A stretch of DNA of 64,000 nucleotides from the NCBI RefSeq assembly GCF_902153245.2, contig NZ_CABFWF030000001.1, positions 1-64,000 on the forward strand, written 5' to 3'. This DNA is from Pseudorhizobium endolithicum (GTDB lineage: Bacteria; Pseudomonadota; Alphaproteobacteria; Rhizobiales; Rhizobiaceae). The notes beneath the pieces were generated by a model that had not been told where the DNA came from, did not search any database, and saw only the letters and a program-made list of their open reading frames with translations. A program made the position numbers and the translations under genes. Positions 1 to 7,644 of this stretch are shown piece after piece (position 1 is the first letter of the stretch; each line of letters opens with the position of its first letter).

Positions 1-62
1 TCATGCGCCCGACCGTTCCTCACCCCTTCCCTCCGCCGTGGCTCTGCCCTAGGGTCCGCGCC

Positions 63-761
63 ATGCCTCACCGCCGCCCCCGCTTCTCCGCATCTCTCCT
101 CGCCTCCCTCCTGCTCGCCGCCGCCCTCGCCGGCCCGGCCGCCAACCCGGCGACCGCCCAGCAGGCCACCCCACAAACCAATGGCTTTCCGCCCGCTCCG
201 CTTCCCCCTGGCCTTCCCCCCGCCGAACCCTGGGAGCCGGTGGAGCAGGTCAAGACCTATGGGATCCGCGGAACGACCGGCATCGATCTCTACCGCTCGA
301 TCGGCGAGCGCGGCCCGGCCGCCGGCGTGCAGGCCATCGCCCATACGAGCTTCAAGCTCACCTGGACGCGCGATTACCGCCCGCAGCCGGACGGCTCCTG
401 CATGCTCGCCGTGGCGAAGCCGAAGCTGATCGTCACCTACACGCTGCCCAAGGCGCCGGCCGGCCTGCCGCCCGTGGTCGCGGAAAAATGGCAGCGCTTC
501 ATCGCCGGCGTCGAGAAGCACGAGCGGGTGCACGGCCGGCAGATCGTCGACATGGTGCGCAGCATCAAGGCCTTCAGCCGCGGCCTGGCGGCGGCGGACG
601 ATCCGGAATGCCGGAAGGTGCGGCAAAAGCTGCAGGCGCGGCTGAAGGAGTTTTCCGACGAGCGGGTGCGCCAGTCGCGGGAGTTCGACGAGGTCGAGCT
701 GACGGAAGGCGGCGCCGTCCACCAGCTGATCCTGGCGCTCGTCAATACCCCCGACTTTTGA
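63..761 (+). CDS. DUF922-family putative secreted zinc-dependent protease-like protein
   Basis: 232 aa from the ATG at 63, which has an AGGG about 9 nt upstream; an ATG at 3 in the same frame would add 20 unlikely residues. The N-terminus is a basic stretch followed by a hydrophobic Ala/Leu-rich segment, consistent with a signal peptide, so the protein is probably periplasmic. The body matches DUF922: it carries a GTTGIDLYRSI-like start and the HERVH motif, an HExxH zinc-binding signature, near the middle. Members of this family are predicted proteases with no demonstrated substrate. It is monocistronic and convergent with the PRC-barrel gene. Function is inferred from the family only. Confidence 0.75.
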   Translation: MPHRRPRFSASLLASLLLAAALAGPAANPATAQQATPQTNGFPPAPLPPGLPPAEPWEPVEQVKTYGIRGTTGIDLYRSIGERGPAAGVQAIAHTSFKLTWTRDYRPQPDGSCMLAVAKPKLIVTYTLPKAPAGLPPVVAEKWQRFIAGVEKHERVHGRQIVDMVRSIKAFSRGLAAADDPECRKVRQKLQARLKEFSDERVRQSREFDEVELTEGGAVHQLILALVNTPDF

Positions 762-771
762 GGGGTGAACG

Positions 772-801
772 AAAAAGCCCCCGCGGCGCTTGCCACGGGG
801 G
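772..801 (-). terminator. Rho-independent terminator of the PRC-barrel gene
   Basis: CCCCCG (778-783) pairs with CGGGGG (796-801). Read on the minus strand, the hairpin is followed directly by a CTTTTTC tract (the A-run at 772-776 of the plus strand). It lies downstream of the minus-strand gene ending at 825, between two convergent genes. Confidence 0.7.
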
Positions 802-824
802 AGAGTTCGACAGGAAGGCTATTG

Positions 825-1655
825 TTACTGCTGTTCCGGGGTCTCGGAGCGCAGGCCCTCGAAGGCCGGGGCGTCTTCCAGCTGCTGGCGGGTGACGTTC
901 AGCACGATCCGCTCCGGCAGGCCGTCCGTCCCGATCATGATGGCGCCGTCATTGCCGTCATTGCCGGTCTCTGCCGAGGCCATCTGGTCGTCGCCGGTGG
1001 CGGGCATGCCGGTTCCGGTGGTGGTGTTGCCGGTCGTGGCGCCGGACGGGGCGGCACTGTCATTCGTCATCGCCGTGTCGGTGCCGGTCGCCGCCGTGCC
1101 CGCGCCGCCGGCCGGCGGCGTCGTGGTGCCGGCGCCGGTCGAGGCGGTCGTCTCGCCGGAGACATCGCCCGGTGCGGCTTCCGGATTGGCAGCGGAAGCG
1201 GCATTGGCTTCGGCCTGGGTGGCACCGGGGCCGAGCTCGAGCGCGTTCATGTCGACCGCCACATCCTTGGCCCCGATGCCGAGGAAGCCGCCGACGCCGA
1301 TGATCACGGCATTGACCGAGCCGTCCTGGCTGACGAGGACATCGCTGATCGAACCGATGTTTTCGCCGTCGGTCCCATAGACCTCCTTGCCTTCGAGGTC
1401 ACTGACCCGCCATGCGCCGGTTTCCGGAACCGTCACGAAGGGACCTTCCGTGGTGGCGCTCGGACCCGAAGCCTGTTCCATCGGCTTGGCATCGTTCGTG
1501 CCGCCCGCGGCGTCGGGCGCGGTCTGCGCGTTCTGGTCGGCGGCGGCACCCGGATTGGTGATCGTCGTGCCCGACTCGCCGGCTGCCGTCTGCGCCATGG
1601 CAGCCATCGGGAAGGCGGCAGTCATGAGAAGGATCGGAAGTAGACGCTTGGCCAT
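825..1655 (-). CDS. PRC-barrel domain protein, exported
   Basis: 276 aa; ATG at 1655 with AAGGAG 6 nt upstream. Residues 1-21 are a signal peptide ending in AMAQ. A PRC-barrel domain follows at about residues 75-145 (WRVSDLEGKEVYG...GSISDVLV...GVGGFLGIGAKDVAV). The region of about 150-235 is low-complexity, rich in Ala, Thr and Gly, and looks like a flexible linker, and the C-terminus (LPERIVLNVTRQQLEDAP) resembles a second, degenerate barrel half. PRC barrels occur in photosynthetic reaction centre H subunits, RimM and many rhizobial envelope proteins of unknown role. It stands alone, with its own terminator. Confidence 0.8.
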   Translation of the reverse strand: MAKRLLPILLMTAAFPMAAMAQTAAGESGTTITNPGAAADQNAQTAPDAAGGTNDAKPMEQASGPSATTEGPFVTVPETGAWRVSDLEGKEVYGTDGENIGSISDVLVSQDGSVNAVIIGVGGFLGIGAKDVAVDMNALELGPGATQAEANAASAANPEAAPGDVSGETTASTGAGTTTPPAGGAGTAATGTDTAMTNDSAAPSGATTGNTTTGTGMPATGDDQMASAETGNDGNDGAIMIGTDGLPERIVLNVTRQQLEDAPAFEGLRSETPEQQ

Positions 1656-1755
1656 GAGAAAGCTCCTTGTGCGTTGCGGTTGGTCGCAGGGGACAAGGAC
1701 CTAACCCCTGCGCCAAGGCGTGGTTCCGCGATAAAATAGATGTGAGAAGGCCGTA

Positions 1756-2769
1756 TCAGCCCGCCTGCTGCTTCGCACCGGCATCGAGGTCCACGACGGC
1801 AAACGCGGCGCCGATCACCTCCGGCCCGGCCCCCGGCTTCGTCGGTTCCGTCGACAGGATCTGCCGGTACCGGCGGGCGCCGGCAAAACCCTGGAACAGC
1901 CCGACCATGTGGCGCGTCACCTGGTTCAGCCGCCCCCCGGACGCGATCACCCGGTCGGCATAGGCCATCATCGCATCGCGCAGTTCAAGCCAGTCCGGCT
2001 CCCGATGCGCCTCGCCCAGAACTCTCTCGTCCACCTCTGCCAGAAGTCCGGCATTCTGGTAGGCTGCCCGTCCCAGCATCACGCCGTCCATCACCGTGAG
2101 ATGGCGCGCCGCCCGGTCGAGATCGGTAATGCCGCCGTTGATGCCGAGGAAGACATCCGGGTTCTCCCGCTTCATCCGGTGGACGATCTCGTAGTCGAGC
2201 GGCGGGATCTCCCGGTTTTCCTTCGGCGAGAGGCCCTGCAGCCAGGCCTTGCGGGCATGGATCCAGACGGCATCGGCACCGGCGCCCACCACGCGGGAAA
2301 GAAAGTCGGGGAGCACCGCTTCAGGCTCCTGCTCGTCGACGCCGATGCGGCACTTCACGGTCACGGGCACCGTCGCCACCCGCTTCATCGCGACCACACA
2401 TTCCGCCACCAGTTCCGGCGTCTTCATCAGACAGGCGCCGAAAGTGCCGGACTGCACGCGGTCGGAGGGGCAGCCGACATTGAGGTTGATCTCGTCATAG
2501 CCGAAGTCGCTCGCGATCCTCACCGCCTCCGCGAGCTTCGCCGGATCGGAGCCCCCGAGTTGAAGCGCCACCGGATGCTCCTCCGGCGAATAGGACAGGA
2601 GCCGCTCCCGCGGCCCGTGGATGATCGCATCGGCGACGATCATCTCCGTGTAGAGCAGCGCATGGGCGGTCAACTGCCGGTGCAGATAGCGGCAGTGCCG
2701 GTCCGTCCAGTCGATCATCGGGGCAACCGCAAAGATCTTGCGGCCCGTCTTCAGCGCCTCGGCATACAT
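1756..2769 (-). CDS. dusA: tRNA-dihydrouridine synthase A
   Basis: 337 aa. DusA reduces uridine 20 and 20a in the D-loop of tRNA with FMN and NADPH. The sequence has the FMN-binding TIM-barrel start FAVAPMIDWTDRHCR, the catalytic loop NVGCPSDRVQ (catalytic Cys about residue 100), KCRIG, HARKAWLQGLSPKENR typical of the A subfamily, and GINGGI. An ATG at 2796 is in frame, but the AAGG 7 nt before the ATG at 2769 favours the shorter form. It is divergent from the carbonic anhydrase-like gene; the region between them holds a perfect inverted repeat. Confidence 0.92.
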   Translation of the reverse strand: MYAEALKTGRKIFAVAPMIDWTDRHCRYLHRQLTAHALLYTEMIVADAIIHGPRERLLSYSPEEHPVALQLGGSDPAKLAEAVRIASDFGYDEINLNVGCPSDRVQSGTFGACLMKTPELVAECVVAMKRVATVPVTVKCRIGVDEQEPEAVLPDFLSRVVGAGADAVWIHARKAWLQGLSPKENREIPPLDYEIVHRMKRENPDVFLGINGGITDLDRAARHLTVMDGVMLGRAAYQNAGLLAEVDERVLGEAHREPDWLELRDAMMAYADRVIASGGRLNQVTRHMVGLFQGFAGARRYRQILSTEPTKPGAGPEVIGAAFAVVDLDAGAKQQAG

Positions 2770-2812
2770 CGCGTTCCTTTCCTTGCCGCCGCTCATACAT
2801 CAAGCGCGACAC

Positions 2813-2831
2813 CTTCGCCAGTTTGGCGAAG
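2813..2831. promoter_or_regulatory. Perfect inverted repeat between dusA and the carbonic anhydrase-like gene
   Basis: CTTCGCCA (2813-2820), spacer GTT, TGGCGAAG (2824-2831): an 8-bp perfect palindrome in the short divergent intergenic region. It could be a repressor operator or a leader hairpin; no regulator can be assigned from sequence. Confidence 0.35.
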
Positions 2832-2907
2832 ATGCCGCAGCAGCTAGGATAGGATGGAATCGCGGGCAGGAAATAAGAGAGCGAGCCCGCCACCTGGAGG
2901 AGACATC

Positions 2908-3441
2908 ATGCCGCTTTACGCCCTCGGGCAGATCCAGCCGAAGACCCCTGCCCCCGACCGCTATTGGTTAGCGCCGACGGCGACCGTGATCGGCGACGTC
3001 CATATCGGCGACGACGTCGGCATCTGGTTCGGCGCGGTGCTGCGCGGCGACAACGAACCGATCGTGCTTGGAGAGCGCACCAACATCCAGGAGGGCGTGA
3101 TGATCCACAACGATCTCGGCTTCCCCGTGACCATCGGCGCCGGCTGCACCATCGGCCATCACGCCATCATCCACGGCTGCACGATCGGCGAAAACTCGCT
3201 GGTCGGCATGGGCGCGACCATCCTCAACGGCGCGAAGATCGGCAACAACTGCCTGATCGGCGCCAATGCGCTCGTCACGGAGGGCAAGGAGTTTCCGGAC
3301 AAGTCGCTGATCGTCGGCTCGCCCGCGAAAGCGATCCGCACGCTTGAGGAAAGCGCCGTCGCGGCACTCAAAAGATCGGCGGCCCACTACGTCGAGCGCT
3401 GGAAGCTCTACGCCCGCGACCTGCGACAGCTCCAAGATTGA
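2908..3441 (+). CDS. Gamma-carbonic anhydrase-like (left-handed beta-helix) protein
   Basis: 177 aa; ATG at 2908 with GGAGGAG 7 nt upstream (an upstream in-frame start lacks a site). The protein is made of hexapeptide repeats typical of left-handed beta-helix enzymes. The zinc ligands expected for gamma-carbonic anhydrases are present: H67 in MIHND, H84 and H89 in GHHAIIHG. The C-terminal helix (SAAHYVERWKLYARD) is the usual cap. Length fits the YrdA/PaaY-like branch, in which carbonic anhydrase activity has been shown for some members only. Reversible CO2 hydration in the cytoplasm is therefore possible but not certain. Confidence 0.85.
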   Translation: MPLYALGQIQPKTPAPDRYWLAPTATVIGDVHIGDDVGIWFGAVLRGDNEPIVLGERTNIQEGVMIHNDLGFPVTIGAGCTIGHHAIIHGCTIGENSLVGMGATILNGAKIGNNCLIGANALVTEGKEFPDKSLIVGSPAKAIRTLEESAVAALKRSAAHYVERWKLYARDLRQLQD

Positions 3442-3474
3442 CGAGCGCTGCCGTGCCCGGACGGGCGGGCGGAG

Positions 3475-3762
3475 CTACTTGATCTTCAGGAGATGCATCT
3501 TGCCCGCCATGGTGATGGCATGGGGGGATTCTTCCGGAGCCACTTCGTCATTCAGCGGCTTCACGAGACCGTGTTCGCGCAACTCGGTCAGGGTGGCGGT
3601 GGTCAGGAACTTGATCTTCTGCGGGCGCTCCTTGAACCGGTCGTTCCTGGCATAGGTCACCTGTGCATTGAGATGCGTCCACTTCTTCCCCTCCTGCGGA
3701 TGGACGTCTCCGTCCTTCGCAAGTTTGAGACCGCGGATCTGGGTTGGCGTCAGTTCGATCAT
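3475..3762 (-). CDS. Hypothetical protein, 95 aa
   Basis: 95 aa, not recognised. Start ATG at 3762 with a poor upstream ACGAG. The sequence is hydrophilic and mixed alpha/beta in character (MIELTPTQIRGLKLAKDG...; ending in HLLKIK), with no signal peptide, membrane segment or cysteine. It lies downstream of the desaturase on the same strand with a 54-nt gap and converges on the carbonic anhydrase-like gene. A winged-helix-like fold is conceivable from the TATLTELREHGLVKPL segment, but that is speculation. Clean frame and codon use support a real gene. Confidence 0.6.
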   Translation of the reverse strand: MIELTPTQIRGLKLAKDGDVHPQEGKKWTHLNAQVTYARNDRFKERPQKIKFLTTATLTELREHGLVKPLNDEVAPEESPHAITMAGKMHLLKIK

Positions 3763-3816
3763 TTTCTCGTCTTTCGTGTCGGTAGTCTGTACGGCAGCGC
3801 CAAGGGCGCGATGCGA

Positions 3817-4848
3817 TTATGAGGGCGACGTGGCGGTGCGAAACGTCACCAGCTTCCGGCGCTCCTCGTCCCAGAGCACGAGCTTGACGCACCGCAGGCT
3901 GTCCAGGAGCGTGATGCGGCCGATCCCCACCAGTTGCGGATGGTCGCGAAGAACTTCCGGTAACCGGTAAAAGGGAATGCGGCTCGACAGGTGGTGGACA
4001 TGGTGGATGCCGATATAGCCGGTCAGCCAGCGCAGCACCGGCGGCAGATCGTAATGGGAGGCGCCGTGGAGGGCCGCCTGGGGAAACTCCCAATCCTCGC
4101 CCGTCGACCAATGGGTCTCCTCGAACTGGTGCTGCACATAGAAGAGCCAGATGCCTGCTGTGCCCGCCAGCAGGACGATTGGCAGGTGGATGAGCAGGAA
4201 CGGCACCAGACCGACAAGCGATACCAGTAGTCCGCCAAACAGGATGATCCCTGCATTGGTCGCCATGGTCGAGATCCAGGGCAATGCACCTGAAGTCAAC
4301 ATTCCGAACGGCAGGCGCTGCTTCAACAGGAAAAGCCAAGCGGGACCGACGCCGAACATAACGAGCGGATGACGATAGAGCCGATAGCCGAGGCGCTTCA
4401 AAGGAGAAAGAGCCCGGTACTCGGCAACGGTCAGCGTGGTGATGTCGCCTACGCCGCGATCGTCGAGGTTGCCTGCAGAGGCATGATGGGCTGCGTGTGC
4501 GCGCCTCCAGTAGTCATATGGCGTGAGCGTCAGGACGCCCAGCAACCGTCCCGTCCAGTCGTCGAGGCCGCGGCGGGCGAAGAAGGAGCCGTGGCCGCAG
4601 TCGTGCTGGATCATGAACAGCCGGAGCAGGAAGGCGCTTGCCGGCAAAATGGCAATCAGGCCGAGCCAGAATCCGGTGACCAGGGAATAGTAGGCCGCGG
4701 CCCAGAAAAGGGCGAATGGCAGCAGTGTGACGATCAGTTCGAACACGCTCCGCCCAAGGCGGGGCTGCCGGTACTTTGCCAAGGCCTTCAGCCAGGCCGC
4801 CGGATTGTCGGCAGCAGGTGGAGGCGGCGGATAGACATGTGCGTTCAT
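3817..4848 (-). CDS. Membrane fatty acid desaturase
   Basis: 343 aa. It carries the three histidine boxes of the di-iron membrane desaturase family: HDCGH at 82-86, HAAHH at 118-122 and HHVHH at 282-286, plus QHQFEETHW at about 239. Four to six hydrophobic spans lie between them (about 38-58, 62-80, 188-230). This architecture matches the Delta12/omega-type acyl-lipid desaturases (DesA-like), which insert a cis double bond into membrane lipids using O2 and reductant. The exact position specificity cannot be told from sequence. It is followed by a small hypothetical gene on the same strand. Desaturation could relate to cold adaptation; a cold-shock gene lies 0.6 kb upstream. Confidence 0.85.
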   Translation of the reverse strand: MNAHVYPPPPPAADNPAAWLKALAKYRQPRLGRSVFELIVTLLPFALFWAAAYYSLVTGFWLGLIAILPASAFLLRLFMIQHDCGHGSFFARRGLDDWTGRLLGVLTLTPYDYWRRAHAAHHASAGNLDDRGVGDITTLTVAEYRALSPLKRLGYRLYRHPLVMFGVGPAWLFLLKQRLPFGMLTSGALPWISTMATNAGIILFGGLLVSLVGLVPFLLIHLPIVLLAGTAGIWLFYVQHQFEETHWSTGEDWEFPQAALHGASHYDLPPVLRWLTGYIGIHHVHHLSSRIPFYRLPEVLRDHPQLVGIGRITLLDSLRCVKLVLWDEERRKLVTFRTATSPS

Positions 4849-4919
4849 CGGAACCGATCTGTTTTTGGGCTCTACAACCGTCTTCGGAATTCGCTGCGCC
4901 GGCGGACGCAGCTCGTGTG

Positions 4920-5300
4920 TCAGCCCTGGCGAGCCTTACGCGCCGCATAGCGCCGGTCGCGTTCTGCCTTGCGGGCCGCCTCATCGGCGATCACGCGGGA
5001 AACCCGATCTGCCATCTCGGCCTGCCGGGCTTCCGCTTCGGCTCTTTCGTCTGCTTCGGCTGCAGCCGCCAGTGCTGCCGCCTGAGCCAGTTCCCGCTCG
5101 CGTTCCGCGGCCTTCAGCGCGTCACGCTCGGCACGCCGTGCTTCGCGGGCAAGGCTTACCGCCTCGCGGGCGGCGAGCTTTTCCTGCATTTCGGGATCGG
5201 TCGGCTTCGGCGCGGATGCGAACTTCGCCAGAAGTTGGCGTTTTGCATCGGCCGCGGCACTGCGCCGTTCAACGAAACCATTGTCGTTCGGATGTCTCAA
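4920..5300 (-). CDS. DUF6481-family coiled-coil protein
   Basis: 126 aa, almost wholly charged alpha-helix: the stretch of about residues 40-120 is rich in Ala, Glu, Arg and Lys with heptad spacing. The start RHPNDNGFVERRSAAADAK is the hallmark of DUF6481 proteins found across Rhizobiales, often close to a cold-shock gene as here (cspA is 166 nt upstream on the same strand). No function is established for this family. A terminator separates it from the cold-shock gene, so it probably has its own promoter. Confidence 0.7.
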   Translation of the reverse strand: MRHPNDNGFVERRSAAADAKRQLLAKFASAPKPTDPEMQEKLAAREAVSLAREARRAERDALKAAERERELAQAAALAAAAEADERAEAEARQAEMADRVSRVIADEAARKAERDRRYAARKARQG

Positions 5301-5382
5301 TCGCTAGTCCTCTTGATGGTATGGGTGCATCCGCGGGCTTCTGGCAGTGGCCAGGCGTGCAGGACGTCTGCAGCCGCAACGG

Positions 5383-5408
5383 AAAAAGGCCAGACTCTGC
5401 GCCTGGCC
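5383..5408 (-). terminator. Terminator of the cold-shock gene
   Basis: GGCCAG (5388-5393) pairs with CTGGCC (5403-5408). On the minus strand the hairpin is followed by TTTTT. It sits 59 nt past the stop of the cold-shock gene and before the DUF6481 gene. Confidence 0.75.
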
Positions 5409-5466
5409 TTCTTGAACGTCTTTGCCGCTATGCCAGTACATCCGTGGTCATTGGCGGCGAAAAGCG

Positions 5467-5676
5467 TCAGGCAGCGCGAAGCTGGCCTGCGGACATCTTG
5501 CCCGACTTGCGGTCGCGCTCCAGCTCGAAGCCGAGCTTCTGGCCTTCGGCGATCGAGCCCATGCCGGCGCGTTCGACGGCGGAGATGTGAACGAACACAT
5601 CCGCGCTGCCGTCATCCGGCTGGATGAAGCCGAAGCCCTTGGTGGAATTGAACCATTTTACTGTGCCTGTGGTCAT
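5467..5676 (-). CDS. cspA: Cold-shock protein, CspA family
   Basis: 69 aa; ATG at 5676 ([10 protein letters not shown]) with AAAGGG 6 nt upstream; the same frame is open further upstream but that part is leader. It is a single cold-shock domain with both RNA-binding motifs, KGFGFI (RNP1) and VFVHIS (RNP2), so it should bind single-stranded RNA/DNA and act as an RNA chaperone. A promoter-like sequence about 140-170 nt upstream gives the long leader usual for cspA-type mRNAs. Many alphaproteobacteria hold several paralogues, so the exact cspA name is by family only. Confidence 0.92.
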   Translation of the reverse strand: MTTGTVKWFNSTKGFGFIQPDDGSADVFVHISAVERAGMGSIAEGQKLGFELERDRKSGKMSAGQLRAA

Positions 5677-5815
5677 GACGAACCCTTTCTTAGCAACGGT
5701 GATTACCGCAGGGCGAAGGCCCAACGGGGTTTCGACTTTTGAGAGAGGGAAGTTCGTTCAGAAACGCGCGAGGCGCGGCAAAAACAAATATCGGCAAACA
5801 AAGTGTCGATGTCTC

Positions 5816-5844
5816 TTCATAGACAGGATCGGCCGCCGCGTCAA
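5816..5844 (-). promoter_or_regulatory. Sigma-70-like promoter of the cold-shock gene
   Basis: On the minus strand, TTGACG (-35, plus-strand 5839-5844), a 17-nt spacer and TATGAA (-10, plus-strand 5816-5821). This would start RNA near 5809 and give a leader of about 130 nt before the ATG at 5676. It is a pattern match only. Confidence 0.5.
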
Positions 5845-5892
5845 CTTCTTGTTTGGTTTTTTGCGCAAATACAACTTAAAGAAGAAGCTCTC

Positions 5893-6183
5893 TCAGCTAG
5901 TCGCCCTATTGCTTCCCGCCCGACCGGGACGGCGTGGACTCTCTCGGGGATCCCGGCGCTTCAACGGATAGGCCTCTGCCTCGTAGAGACGCTGGATCTC
6001 CGGACCCCCGAAGCGTGCCTCATCGACCTCGAGGATAGAGCCTTGGAGCATGGAAGCCGGCATATCCTCGATAGCGAAGCGCAGGGCTTCCGCCACGGTA
6101 TCGAACCTCCTGTACCGGATCCGGGTGGTCCTCCTCACCGTCTTGCACGGGTAGAGGCCTGCGCCTGCGCTATAGTCAACCAT
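5893..6183 (-). CDS. Hypothetical protein, 96 aa
   Basis: 96 aa, conserved-looking but unnamed. Its core YRRFDTVAEALRFAIEDMP...ILEVDEARFGGPEIQRLYE is typical of small rhizobial proteins with one helix-strand unit. No signal peptide or membrane span; the C-terminus is basic and Pro/Arg-rich. Start ATG at 6183, with a weak ribosome site, overlaps the end of the upstream 72-aa frame by 8 nt, suggesting coupled translation. Role unknown. Confidence 0.6.
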   Translation of the reverse strand: MVDYSAGAGLYPCKTVRRTTRIRYRRFDTVAEALRFAIEDMPASMLQGSILEVDEARFGGPEIQRLYEAEAYPLKRRDPRESPRRPGRAGSNRATS

Positions 6184-6394
6184 GGGATTGCGCCGCGGCG
6201 ACCGAGGCGATCAGCGCCGTGGCAGCGGCTGGACGATTGCGCTTCTCCAGACGCTCCTGGCGCTCGTCCATCCTCGCCCGGTGCATCCGGGTCTTCTGTC
6301 TCAGCCGAAATTCCTCCAGCTTGGCAGCATTGCTGCCTGTAGCCGCGGGATGCCTGAACAGGCTCTCCGCTGCATGGCGGGTCGTCTCTATCAT
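6176..6394 (-). CDS. Hypothetical small basic protein, 72 aa
   Basis: 72 aa, helical and basic in the middle (RLRQKTRMHRARMDERQERLEKRN). ATG at 6394 has AGGA about 8 nt upstream. It overlaps the next gene by 8 nt on the same strand, the usual geometry of a two-gene operon. Not recognised; it could be a spurious frame, but the ribosome site and the overlap favour translation. Confidence 0.45.
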   Translation of the reverse strand: MIETTRHAAESLFRHPAATGSNAAKLEEFRLRQKTRMHRARMDERQERLEKRNRPAAATALIASVAAAQSHG

Positions 6395-6638
6395 TGATAT
6401 GTCCTAAATCTGGTGCGGGCACGCTTTAGCGATGCCTGCAGGTGATCCGTTATGAGAACGGAATCGATCGTTCCGACGATCGTGAAATGCAGTCGACCGT
6501 GGTTCGGAAAGATCGACGGTTGCGCCTTGTGGCAACCCTTAGATGGCGACGTTGGCCGGCTATTCAAGACGGGGCGGTTCACGACCTGTCGGGCGCCCTG
6601 CCGAGAGCCTCGCAGGGGTAGAACCGCCTCTCGCCTGC

Positions 6639-6773
6639 TTATCTCTTGCGCGCCGCCTCGGTTACGCTTGCGAACTTGACCTGCGACCCTTGCGGAGCAG
6701 CGGCTGGAGCAACGCCTTTGTCCTTCTTCGGCTTCCGCGCTTCCTTGTTGCTTCTTACTTGACCCTTCGCCAT
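6639..6773 (-). CDS. Small Lys/Ala-rich hypothetical protein, 44 aa
   Basis: 44 aa, ATG at 6773 with AGGAG 6 nt upstream and TAA at 6639. The protein starts MAKGQVRSNKEARKPKKDKG and ends SVTEAARKR; it is rich in Lys, Ala and Pro, with no hydrophobic part. Proteins with this MAKGQ.RSNKE.KKPKK beginning are, to my recollection, widespread in rhizobial genomes and have no known role; binding to nucleic acid or ribosomes is plausible from the charge alone. Confidence 0.65.
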   Translation of the reverse strand: MAKGQVRSNKEARKPKKDKGVAPAAAPQGSQVKFASVTEAARKR

Positions 6774-6830
6774 GGCGATCTCCTGGTTTGATCTGGTGAC
6801 AGACATATGCGCTGCCGCTCCAACCTTTGG

Positions 6831-7055
6831 TTAGGTTGCCGATGGCGCGGGAATGCCCGCGGCGACACCATGCGCTGCGGCGCACAGGGGCAGTGACCGC
6901 GGACCGGCAACGGCGAGCCTCGCCAGCCGGTAGATCACGGGCGTGCCCCCGGTCGCGGCATGAGGTAGGCCGGTGGCGATGTTCTCGCGATAGCCGAAGC
7001 CGCTGATGCTGACGAGATTGCGCGATACGGTATGTCGGTGGAGGTCGGAAGACAT
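6831..7055 (-). CDS. Hypothetical protein, 74 aa
   Basis: 74 aa; ATG at 7055 has a strong AGGAGG 6 nt upstream, the main argument for a real gene. The sequence (MSSDLHRHTVSRNLVSISGFGYREN...) has no recognised domain, and the C-terminal half is Ala/Pro-rich. It stands alone between zur and the 44-aa gene. Function unknown. Confidence 0.5.
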   Translation of the reverse strand: MSSDLHRHTVSRNLVSISGFGYRENIATGLPHAATGGTPVIYRLARLAVAGPRSLPLCAAAHGVAAGIPAPSAT

Positions 7056-7215
7056 CTTGTCCTCCTTTCGTTGGGGCCGGGGTATTCAGCCCCGAAACAG
7101 CAGCGCCCTTTAATGTGGCTGCTGACGACTCACCTTGCGCCCTTTGACGGGTGAAAGCAACTTATATCACCACCGCGCCGACGGGCGGACAGGCCGCCGC
7201 CGCCATAGGCCTCTC

Positions 7216-7644
7216 CTAGGCGGCGCAGGCTTCGCAGAGCCCGCGGATTTCGATCGTGGTCTTGGCGGGCTTGAACCTGCGGTGGCGGGCCCAGTCTTCC
7301 AGCCGGTGATCGACCTCGTGGTCGTGGAACTCGACGACCTGCCCGCAGCTCTCGCAAATGGCGAAGGCGACCGTGCCGTGTCCGTGGCCGGCACAGCAAG
7401 CATTCTGCGGGTGGGCACAGGCAACGAAGGCGTTGAGGCTTTCCAGCCGGTGCACCATGCCGCGCTCGAGCAGCTTGTCGAGGGCGCGATAAACCTGCAG
7501 CGGCGCGCGAAACCCCTCGCCGCGCAGCCGGTCGAGGATGGTATAGGCACTGAGCGGCCCGTCCGATTTCGTCAGCACGTCGAAGACCAGCGACTGGTTG
7601 CGGGTCAGGGCCGGCACCGCAGCGGCGGCGATCGTTCCAGTCAT
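7216..7644 (-). CDS. zur: Zinc uptake regulator, Fur family
   Basis: 142 aa. Fur-fold repressor: an N-terminal winged helix (LSAYTILDRLRGEGFRAPLQVYRALDKLLERGMVHRL) followed by a metal-binding dimerisation half with HPQNACC, ICESCGQVVEF, HDHEVDH and a final CEACAA pair, the structural zinc site of Zur proteins. It should repress zinc uptake genes when zinc is sufficient. It is the last gene of the znuC-znuB-zur unit; its ATG overlaps the znuB stop as ATGA. The partner genes make Zur, rather than Fur or PerR, the safe call. Probable operators lie between znuC and znuA. Confidence 0.93.
   Translation of the reverse strand: MTGTIAAAAVPALTRNQSLVFDVLTKSDGPLSAYTILDRLRGEGFRAPLQVYRALDKLLERGMVHRLESLNAFVACAHPQNACCAGHGHGTVAFAICESCGQVVEFHDHEVDHRLEDWARHRRFKPAKTTIEIRGLCEACAA

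Noticed and set aside
778..801. A repeat or CRISPR-like element between the first two genes
   Set aside because: It is a single hairpin with a U-run, that is, an ordinary terminator; no repeated spacing units occur anywhere in the window.
6391..6885. A 164-codon minus-strand frame across the 44-aa gene
   Set aside because: It overlaps the better-supported 44-aa gene in another frame, has no ribosome site and no domain.
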